From Cutaneotrichosporon cavernicola (lineage: Eukaryota; Basidiomycota; Tremellomycetes; Trichosporonales; Trichosporonaceae), in the NCBI RefSeq assembly GCF_030864355.1, contig NC_083395.1, positions 372,001 to 436,000 of the forward strand: 64,000 nt of DNA, in the 5' to 3' direction. The notes beneath the pieces were generated by a model, which saw nothing but the letters and a program-made list of their open reading frames with translations, did no database searches and was not told the DNA's origin. Shown in pieces: positions 10,038-19,151 of this stretch; position 1 is the first letter of the stretch; every line of letters begins with the position of its first letter. A program made the translations under genes and the position numbers.

Positions 10038-12996
10038 TCATGAGAAGCTAAAATCCACATCGTTGAAAACGCCGGCAAAGTCGACGTTGGCGAGCGTGCT
10101 TCTAAAGTCTGCGTTCTCGAGAGAACGAATAAAGTCGACGTTCTCTAGCGCGTACGTCCAATCGAGCTCGTCCAAAGGTGTGGCGGCTGCCTTTTCGAGG
10201 GTCGTGCTGAGAGCATTAGGCGCACAAGCCGCGAGGAATATTATGAGCTCGGACGCGTCTGCGACGGTAAGCTCGCTCATGGGTGTTGTGCGGTTGGCTA
10301 GGGTCTTATGCAGCTGAAGGCGGTGAACGGCTGCGAGATGCCACACAAGGTACAGAAGGTTGTCAAACGTGCGGTGGTGGCGAGAACAGACAAGGTCGGG
10401 GCAGATGAGCTGGCCCCGGCGGACGAAGATACCCTCCTCCTCGTCCTTGGCTCGTAGAAACTCTCGACACAGATGAAGTGCTTGGTGATGCTTGGCAGCT
10501 GGGAAAGCCATACGGACGTGGAACGCTTCAGCCGTGGAGTGGACACAGCAAAAGCAAACCCTGTCGTGCAGGATGGTCGACCGGCAGATACGGCCGTCAT
10601 AACTGTAGTCTGTGTAACCTGGCTGGAGGTCAGGCTCGAGTGCCGCCGCTTCGACGTCGCCGAGACACATGTCATAACGAACCCGGTATCGGTAGTCTTG
10701 AGGGAGGTTGACGAAGCGCTCGTTGAAGAGACGCTCGCATACGATCTCGAGCTCTCGCGGGTCCGACACCCAGCGTCCGAGTTCCCAGAAGTACCTCGGT
10801 TCGCATGGAAGGCGGAATTTCTTGTTGCTGAGGGCTTTAGGAAGATCTGCTACCCACAGCCCATGCGATAGCTGGTGCTGGACTGCCATTGAGATGCAAA
10901 GCGATCGATGCCCACATTTGCACGTAAACTTGCCGTATTTGGAGAGCTGAGTGTAGAGCGCGAGTTTCAAGGACGACAAGTCGAACGTCCATTCTCCTTG
11001 GTTGTCGTTCCACACCAACCGCGGGTTGAGCGACCCACGTCCGATGCTAGTCGGGTGAGGCTTGGATTTCTTGTCAGTGACCGAGTCGGTAAATGTGAGG
11101 GATGGGTGCATGTCGAGGGAGGGAAAGACGGGGTACTTTCCAAGGAGGCCAGCTCGCACCTCCTTCTTTACCTCAGCTCGGGCGCAAGGAAGGACGTGTT
11201 CGAGAATGTCGGAAGGACATCCCTCGAGGACCCGGCCGCAGGTAGCGCACGTATCGTTCTTGCCGACACCGCCAGCGGGCATGAAGCTGGAAAGAGAGTT
11301 GAGCTGCGGCAGGGGAACCGCACACTGCTTCAGGGTGGCACCGTCGAGTTTGCTGGCTCCGAAGAGGATGTTCTGCATGATGTCTAGGTACTCGACCTCA
11401 GTCTCGGGGTTCACGAGCGCTTCCTGTTAGCGAGGGTGGCTTTAGAGCACGTACAGGAAGGCACAACCCCAGTGACTGTTGATGCCCGAGCTGGACCGAG
11501 CCCTGGACGAGTCGCGTGAGGATGGAGTTCGTAAGCCTCCATCAAGCGGTCCTTCTGGCCCCAGACCAATGCCTTAATATCTACCGGGCTAGACGTTAGC
11601 GCAAGTGCCACCCAGATGAGAGACTCACGGCAATTGCCTCAGATAGATGTCTGTAACGGTCGAGTTGAACACATGATCGGCCTTGATCTGCAACTTCTCA
11701 AGTTCCACGCCTTGAGTTAGTTCAACGAGTAAAGTTTACTTGACTCACCGCTGATTGCCATGTACTGAAGCCCTATCGTTCGATATGAACTGGGCTGAAG
11801 GTGCGCTTCAAACTCCGCGAGCTCACAAAGATTCTTGAGCAGGACCCCAAGACCCTTGCTATTCCACGCGTTGTTATACATGCCCCGCTTGGCATTCTCT
11901 CCGCGGAACACTGGCATGTCCGGTTTGCGACAGCTTAGAATCTTGATCTCCTCCCCATTGAGGATCTGACCAATGTTGTCAAACATGCCGAGGTCAAGGT
12001 TCTCCGGAAGAGCATCGTCTAGACTGGCTAGAACCAGGAATGACGTGACTGGGCACCGCCAGCGCTCGGCAGTTGAGTTGAGGAGATGGAATGTGCCCTT
12101 GGCTGTGGCGGTCTTGCTGTTGATCGGCTGCATGAGAAGACCAACTTGATACTCTGGCGCAGAGTCGTCATCGTTGACACGTCCGAACAGCAACTTGAAG
12201 TGGCCGTATGCCGCCACCTGCTCCTTGTTGTCACCGACAATGCTCCTGACACGGGTGTTGCCTTGAAGCATTACGGCTTGCCAGAAGATGAACTGCCACC
12301 GACGTTGTAGGACGTTAGGAGACCACTCAGGCTGCCAGGCAGAAAAAGCGATAGACCTGATGCCCGCAGGCGTTGCAATTGTGCGGACGCGGCGAATATC
12401 TGACAGGATCCCTTCCTCTAGAAAGGAATCGAGGAGCTTGTTAATAGCGAGCTGTAGGCATGAGCATAGTCTGCAACCGAGGTTTCAGCTACTCACGCAA
12501 ATGTCCTTCGGAATCAACTGGCCACCGCGCTTTGCAAAGTAGTGCTGCTTGAAATAGAACCAGTATCCCGTGAGGGTGACAATGCTAGGGCCCGGATTCT
12601 CGATACTGGACGCAGTGCTGCCTGCCATCCAGAGCATGAAGGCGGCACACGTGCCGTAGTCGAGTTGAGCAAAGTTTTTCTGCTGGTCAGCAACGACAGA
12701 CAGTATTGACGTACGTCGAGATAGTCTGTATGTGCCTTGGGACAGCCTGGCATGAGGTTGAGCAGACCGCAGTTTCGTTGTTCCTCGAAAAACTCTTTGA
12801 ACCGACGCCATGTCAGCTTGGACTGACGATGGACCTCGTCCTCTGGTACATCACATGGTCCAGCCTCGTCGTCCAACTCCCGCTCATGGAGTTCGGCGAG
12901 CAAGACGTCGAAGTCCTGGTCCATGTCGTCTTCGATATCTATGTCGTCCTCGATGTCCATCCTGGGGTCGACATCCATCTCGTCGTTGGAGCTCAT
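10038..12996 (-). CDS. YR1: DUF3435-like tyrosine-recombinase-type protein
   Basis: Exons (minus) 12996-12715, 12682-12497, 12451-11749, 11710-11629, 11588-11455 and 11419-10038 join exactly to 922 aa. The start MSSNDEMDVD opens an acidic N-terminus after a CT-rich leader. The middle third resembles fungal DUF3435/FluG-domain proteins: an NTRVRS box I-like segment (about 221-226), CPVTSFLVLA (about 289-298), SSYRTIGLQ with Arg380, then His403 and a Tyr413 followed by LRQLPPVDIKALVWGQ. That gives an R-R-H-Y order as in YR enzymes, with Ser where the box II His usually sits. The C-terminal 450 residues hold Cys/His clusters (CATCGRV, CKCGH, CFCCVH, CSRHH...H). Probable role: DNA strand exchange for a mobile element. 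The family call is by pattern recognition, not a search. Confidence 0.65.
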
Positions 12997-13477
12997 AGTG
13001 GAGGAAGGTGCAGAGGTGAGAGTGTGAGGGAGAGAAGCAGAAGTGTGAGAAATTGAGAGTGAATGGGAAAGTGTGAGAAGCTGACAGTGGATTGCGTGCG
13101 AGTGTGTGTGTGTGCGTGTGTGTGGCTACTCGTCTTCTGCAACTCGCCCCCCTACGTCACCAATCTGGCTCGTGCGCGAACAGCATGAAGCCGATTCACA
13201 GATGAGCAAAGTGACACCAAACCCCATGGATTCTCTCTGTGCTCACCGTGACCACCCTGATTGCGTTGTGGTCGGCGGGTCCACTTGCAGAATACTGTCG
13301 GGATATGGCAGTGACACCTAACTGTCACGAATCACTCACCATGCAGAAGCGTCCCCGCGTGGCAGCCAGCCAGGTCGCGCCTTCCACCAACCTCAAATGA
13401 TGTATGCAGTACTGGACGGATCAAAGGACGGCGAATGCATCTGTACAGGGCACCTACTCAGAGCTACATGTACTGTT
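12997..13477. other. Intergenic, YR2 3' side to YR1 promoter
   Basis: CT-rich leader sequence of YR1 and an MQKRPRV mini-frame (13344-13400, plus) resembling the start of gene A. No larger gene was seen. Confidence 0.45.
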
Positions 13478-15521
13478 CTAAGCCAGGATAAGTTCGGCCA
13501 GTTTGAGAATGTTACAGCACGGGCCTCCCATGAGACCAGCAATCACCGAGGCATCATCCTCGTCATCCTCCTCCTGTACGTCCTTCTCGACTGCCTCATC
13601 GTCGTGACAGGTCAGTCCCGTATCCTCGGCAGTCGCCTGTTCAATCGCCTAGTGTCAGCATCAAAGAGAATAAAACTCCTTACAAAGTTGACAATGTCGA
13701 GATCTACGTTGAACGTAGGGTCATCTTCGCTGATGCGGTCGATCTCCTCCTCCGCTGACGTTGTGGCCACGTGAGGTCGCTTGGTTGAAGAGGAGCTGGT
13801 CGTGGAAGATGAGTTGGGGTCAACTGGAGGCAGAATGCTACGCTGTTTGGTGTCGAAATATTGATCACGCAGCTCCTTAAATTCGACCTCGCAAAGCTGT
13901 CCCAGACGATCACGATACCTGCGTGCGCATGACCGGTACTGGCGCTGCTTTTCCTCCGGCGCTGCAGTGATGGTCCCATAGCTCTCAACGATAGTGCCCT
14001 TGATTTGCTGTTGCTCTGCTAGTAGCCCAACAAGTTCGCAGTCCTCCTTGAGATTGTTGAGCCGTTCCTTGTCCAGTGCAAGGTTGGCAGGGATAGGAGC
14101 GTTGGAGTCGGGCTTTGAGGTGGCCCGGCGGAGTCGTTTTGCGAGCGGGCTGCCGTCGGGATCATCAAAAAGAGCCTGGGTCACGTAGCTCGGGAGGACT
14201 GGACTGATATAGTAACGAGTTGAGGTCGTCTTCTTGTGCTGGAGGGTACGCCTGGTCGCCTCGAACCCTCCTGTTCTGTCAGCAAACCTGTCCATCTTGT
14301 CCATCTCGGCCTGTTCTGTTTCCTAACCCAAACGCTCATGTGTGTTACATGGACTCACGTTTCTCATACACCTCGTCACCAATGAGATGGCGGAAGCAGT
14401 GCGTTGTGACGTCGCCGTCGAACCCGCTAAGCCGAGAAACGCTCTTCAAGACAAGGTTGACACTTTTCATCGTAGGCGTTTGGTCTGGCCGCCTACCTTG
14501 GACGAGAAACTTGTTCTCACTAGAAACTCGTCAACTCGACTTTGTCTGACTGTGCTTACACTGCGGAAGGCACGTGGATGCGGCGGGGCTTCTTCTCAGG
14601 GCCGAGAAACTTTGGATCCAGTACGCGTTTGAGGTCTTCAACGGTACGACCAGAGTCTAGGAAGAGAGTGAGCAAAAGCATCCAGTTGGCGGATGCAGCG
14701 AGTACCGGGGTCGACATGATGGGAAAGAATGTCTGCAGCGTGTGCGCGCCACCCTTGACGTGCTCGGGCGAGACGTACGCCACCACATCGTTAAGCTCCC
14801 CTTGTCCTTCTACTACCCACAGTACCGTAGACCGCCAACGCAGGCCGCGTTGACTGTCCTTCAAGTCGTCCCACTTGGCATCGCCGCCGCGGCAGATTGA
14901 ACCGTAACAGAACCCAGTGCCGGCAGATATGGAGATGTATAGCGTGTATGACATCATGCTGCGGATGGGTCTGTCGAGCCTTGGCAAGGCAACCAACATG
15001 GCTACTACGCCTTCGGGTCGAAGGTGAGTGCGACGGATCTTGTCGGCCGGGAGCTTCTTGCCAAACATGACTGACGACTGCCAGTAGACCTTTGTAAGGT
15101 CATCGGAGAGTTGGTCTCGGCCGGCCAGTCGACGCGCTCGGTTGTAGAGGGACAGGATGGCGACGCAGTCGCCGAAGAAGGTACGTTGTGTAATCCTCTT
15201 CCCATGTGTTTTGTTCACGCGGATTGATACGAAGAAAAGGAAGGTTTGGAAGGCTTTTCCAGACCAGGTAGGAGCATCAGGACCTGTTGCCGTTTCCCAG
15301 TCGTAGTACTTGACGCCGTGAATGTGGTGGCCATTCACCTGGGCTGCGAGCTGGGCGTACCATTTAATGATGCGGGGAAGGTAGTCCTGTTGGTTGGCTG
15401 AGAGTGGCAATACGGGCGTCTCTTTGATAGCAAGCAACTGATGAATCCTGTGGTCGGTAACGCCTCGCCTAGCCCTTCGCTGTTTTGGAGTCTCAGCTCC
15501 CGGGGGAAAGCGGTTGGGCAT
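13478..15521 (-). CDS. YR2: tyrosine recombinase of crypton/captain type
   Basis: Exons (minus) 15521-14560, 14519-14359, 14315-13684 and 13648-13478 give exactly 641 aa. The catalytic block is clear after splicing: box II THCFRH (His361-x-x-Arg364), LQH with His401, then TRYYISP with Tyr409/410, the order and spacing of tyrosine recombinases. The N-terminal half has the all-helical look of a YR core-binding domain. At the expected box I position the sequence reads GTGFCYGS, with Cys205 where an Arg is normal; Arg211 is nearby. This may mean loss of activity. The acidic C-terminus (about 570-641) is linker-like. The gene starts about 760 bp inside the duplicated FDH end at 16282 and reads inward, as Starship captains do from an element edge (family knowledge). 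Confidence 0.7.
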
Positions 15522-15630
15522 GGTTGGAGGGTTGGAGGGTTGGAGGGTTGGGGGGTTGGAGTGGGAAGGGAGTTGGAGTGGGAAGGGAGTTGGGGTGGGG
15601 AAGGTGGGTGGGGAAGGTGGGTGGAATGGC
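15522..15630. repeat. G-rich tandem repeats upstream of YR2
   Basis: Successive short repeats (GTTGGAGG units, two GGAGTGGGAAGGGAGTT units, two GGGGAAGGTGGGT units) occupy the presumed YR2 leader; on the coding strand they read as a CCAACC/CCACTCC-rich 5' UTR. Confidence 0.7.
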
Positions 15631-16281
15631 CGTGATGCTGAGCTGTGGTGTGCACACAGAGGTCGTCAATGTCAGCATGTACGCCTGGGAAGGGAGGAGC
15701 ACAGTGGTGATACGCACTGGGTTGATGGCCTTGGGATAGAAAGGAGTGATTAGGCGAGTAGGAGTAGTAAATGAGAGGGAGGTGAGAGTAGATGGTGCTG
15801 AGGAAGGCGGTGACACAAGTCAAGCGCGTCCATCTCAACCTCCACCTCCAGTCTCACCTCCACCTCCGCACTGCCTCAAGTGCAATGTCACGTGACCAGC
15901 ATGGTTCCACCTTGACCAAGCGCACACTGCCAGCCAACCTGGCCAGCCCACCCCCTAACCACAGCTAGACGGTCGAGCACGTTGCACATGCATGGGCGTT
16001 ACGTCGGTACAGGTCGAGTTTCCAAGGTAAGGCCACTCGGTGGTCGAATAGGTTGTAACAAGGAGTAGTGATAGAGGAGGAAGTGTGAGGAGTGGTGTGT
16101 AGGTGGGTGTGGGTGGGTGGGGGTGGGTGGGTACATGGTGGATCGAATCGAGATGACCAAGGGCTACCCCTATCACGTGGCCAGATCCCATCTTCCACCA
16201 CGTGCAAGTAAAGTAGGTTCATGTGACGTCACCCCTTCCCGGGCCCTGACCCAATCCCATTTTCCCTACTTCCAACGGCCT
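15631..16281. other. No gene between YR2 and the FDH fragment
   Basis: It includes a GGGTGGGTGG low-complexity run near 16100-16135 and several CACGTG-containing stretches. This is where a right-hand element terminus would lie if the island is a YR element; no inverted repeat is obvious by eye. Confidence 0.45.
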
Positions 16282-16431
16282 TCGGGAACCACTGTCGACG
16301 CTCAGGCCCGCTACGCCCCTGGCACCCGTGAGATCATTGACAACTTCCTCAACGGCAAGCCCCAGAACCCCGCCAACATCATCGTGGCGGACGGCCATTA
16401 CGCGACCCACGCCTACGGCCAGCGCAAGTAG
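16282..16431 (+). pseudogene. Intron-less duplicate of the FDH 3' end
   Basis: Fifty in-frame codons encode SGTTVDAQ followed directly by ARYAPGTREIIDN...GQRK and a stop, matching FDH residues 311-359 and its stop (3717-3740 plus 3793-3918). The final 33 bp, TAC GCG ACC through the TAG, are identical to 3886-3918, while the 5' part differs at many third positions and a few amino acids. Intron 2 of FDH (3741-3792) is absent. No FDH homology extends upstream of the Ser-Gly codons or downstream of the stop. It cannot encode an enzyme and is best read as a displaced or transplanted gene end. Confidence 0.9.
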
Positions 16432-16955
16432 GCGGCGGGAACAGTTCTGTATACTATGTCAGACAGAGTTTGTATGGATCCGATGGCTGTCAATGTGGCA
16501 AGTGGCGCGGAGATGAGCCCCCGGTGATGGTACAGTAGCTGGCTTGGCACAGGTTGAGATCACTGACGCGGCCTGACGACAAGCCCTTGCGAGCAGTCTT
16601 CGTCGCATGACTATGGCCTTGAGCTATCGTCGCAAGACGACAGCTGCCGCGAGCTGGGGTCCGCGATGCGCTACACGCCCTCTGTCGAGCTGGCAGGACA
16701 ACACTCACAGCGACAAGGGGGATTTGGAGGACGACTAGCACTCTCACTCCCTCGTCAGGCCGCACTGAGTGAGCTCTCAGTCCACCAACGCCTGAAACGC
16801 AGTATCCCAAGGCAACGGGGCCGATTTATCCGACCCCCAAGCCGCCTCGCGGGCGAAATCACCAAAGTCAGACACTGACTGACCTCGATCCAGCCTCTCA
16901 ACGCTCTTCCTACAACCCTCCCCGACAGCTCCAGAGGTCGCAGAGGCCAAAAAGC
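16432..16955. other. No gene seen
   Basis: Spacer between the FDH fragment and tRNA-Cys. Open frames are short and unsupported. Confidence 0.5.
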
Positions 16956-17066
16956 AGTTCTTACCCGGGATCGAACCAGGGACCTTGCGATATGTGTCGT
17001 TTCCGGCTCGGATGAGAACTGGAATTGAGTTGCAATCGCACGCTCTAGCCACTGAGCTATAAGAAC
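16956..17066 (-). tRNA. tRNA-Cys(GCA) with a 38-nt intron
   Basis: The minus strand folds as a tRNA: acceptor GTTCTTA/TAAGAAC, D arm TAGCTCAGTGGCTAGAGC, anticodon stem TGCGA/TCGCA, variable AGGTC, and T arm CCTGG-TTCGATC-CCGGG, with discriminator T. The anticodon GCA is at 17031-17033, followed by A37 and an intron at 16992-17029 in the canonical position. Spliced length is 73 nt. Confidence 0.95.
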
Positions 17067-17290
17067 GGTCGATGTTGGGTGTTGGAGTCAGTGAACCATG
17101 TTGCGGATGAAAGTGGTGCAGGACGCCGATGTAGAGCGGGTCCTGGGACAGGAGCGTCGGGCAACGAGTGCCTCCAGGAATGTCGGTGCCAACGAATGAA
17201 AGCGAAACACACAAGTTGAGGTGCAGGGTACATGTTGGGCGTGGTGGAGGCTTATGTAAGTGGTCGTCATGAGCCTGAATGCATCTCACG

Positions 17291-19151
17291 CTACCTGCCC
17301 TCGGCGGTCAAAAAGTCGAAATCGGCCCCGCGGTCCGCCTGCAATACGCGCTGGTCATAGAGAGCCTTGTACCCCCTCTTAGGCCTCGCGCGTCCCCGCC
17401 CCTTCACATGTGTCTTCCACTCCTCCAACCTACGCGCGATCTCATCCTCCTCGACGTCGAGGTGCAGCCGCCGCGCCTCGACGTCGACGTGGATCATATC
17501 GCCATCACGTACGGCACCGAGGGGTCCACCGACAGCAGCCTCGGGCGCAACGTGAAGGACGACGGCACCACTGGCCGTCCCGCTCATCCGCCCATCGCTG
17601 ATGCGGAGCATGTCGCGCACGCCGGCCTGCGCGAGTTTCTTCGGAATAGGAGTATACCCCGCCTCAGGCATGCCGGGGTGTCCTACCGGCCCGATGTTCT
17701 GTAATACCAGACTGTATCAGCTCTGGCTTCTTGGGAAATTACATTGAGTCTTTGTCCACGTCCAAATTGGGGTCGTCTATGCGGGCAAGCATGTCGTCCG
17801 CACTGGTGAAGACACATGCGCGGCCCTTGTGCGATTTCAGATGGGACATCATTGCCGAGGCCTTGAGGATGGCTCCAAGGGGAGCGAGGTTACCTCTGAG
17901 GACAACCAACGCCGCAGCGGGATATAACGGGTCCGATAATGGCCGAACAATGTCTTGTGGGAAGGGCTTGAATGCTTCCAAGGCCGCACCCAACGTTTGG
18001 CCAGTGATGGTGAGCGCGTCGAGATGAAGAAGTGGCCGAAGAGTGTTTAGGAGCGTCGGGACACCACCAGCCTTGTTGTCAGTCATGGGCCTAGGCCAAG
18101 GAAGACTCACGCGATAGAAATCCTCCATGTACGCCGAACCCGAGGGCTTGAGATCGACGAGGAGGGGTGTCCTACGTCCGATGATGTCAAAGTCTACCTC
18201 AGCCCCGTCTTCCGAGTATTATCTTACCATCCAGAGTGAGATTGAGGCCTGCCACACGCCCGGCAATAGCGAGGAGGTGTACAACAGCGTTCGTGCTCCC
18301 TCCAATTGCCAGGAGAACTGTGATGGCGTTTTCGAAACTCTTGCGCGACAGTACCTCGCTGGGGCGCGGAATTCCTGTCGCAGCGAGCTTGCCTGTCATC
18401 TCGGCGACGCGGAGACGCTGGCTTCCGTTGGCAGGTGGGCACGCGGACCCGAGGGGCGCGATTCCCAGCGCCTCAGTGATACATGCCATGGTCGAGGCTG
18501 TGCCCATCACACCGCATGTGCCAGCGGACGGAACGAGCTCGTTCCCCACAGCGGCGATCTCTTCGAGATCAATCTCACCGGCCCGGTACCGTGCCCAATA
18601 TCCACGGCAGTCGGTGCATGCGCCGACTCGAGTTCCGCGATGAGAACCCGTCACCATCGGGCCGACAACGAGCTGGATCGCAGGCACGTCGGCGCTAATT
18701 GCGCCCATGAGCTGTGCGGGGACGGTCTTGTCGCATCCCCCGATAAGCACAACGGCATCCATGGGTGCGGCGCGCACCATCTCCTCGGTGTCCATGGCCA
18801 TCAGGTTGCTGTTGTCAGGTCAGTCAAATAGTTGAATCAGCAGCTGCAAGTTGCGCACCGCAGAAACATCGAGGTGGGATAGGCAAAACTCTCGTGCAGC
18901 GATATGGTGGGGAAGGAGATGGGTAGTGCACCGGCCAGCATTACGCCTCGTTGGACGGCCTCGAGTAGCGCCGGCATGTTTGCATGGCAGGGGTTGTATC
19001 CCGAGCGCGTGTCTGCGATGCCGACGACGCGGCGGTCGAGTGCATCGTCACTGTAGCCGGCTCCCTTGATGAATGCCTTGCGGAGGAAAAGCGCAAAGTC
19101 GGGGTCGCCATAGTTGGTCAAGCCAGCCTTGAGACCAGTGAGTGCAGCCAT
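17291..19151 (-). CDS. IlvD/Edd-family dehydratase, L-arabonate/D-xylonate type
   Basis: Exons (minus) 19151-18859, 18808-18228, 18193-18111, 18071-17743 and 17711-17291 give 568 aa, typical of the family. Introns are 31-50 nt. The likely reaction is dehydration of an aldonic acid or dihydroxy acid using an Fe-S cluster. Candidate cluster cysteines lie in SGYNPCHAN, IGGCDKTVPAQ and AGTCGVMGTAS. Landmarks AFIKGAGYSDDAL, FPTISLHESFAYPTSM, MAMDTEEM and the C-terminal LYDQRVLQADRGADFDFL favour the sugar-acid dehydratase branch over biosynthetic Ilv3; this comes from memory of the family. No mitochondrial targeting peptide is evident at the chosen start (MAALTGLKAG), which also argues against Ilv3. 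Confidence 0.88.

Noticed and set aside
15335..15838. 167-codon minus-strand frame upstream of YR2
   Set aside because: Composed of low-complexity leader repeats in a different frame from YR2, with no domain content.
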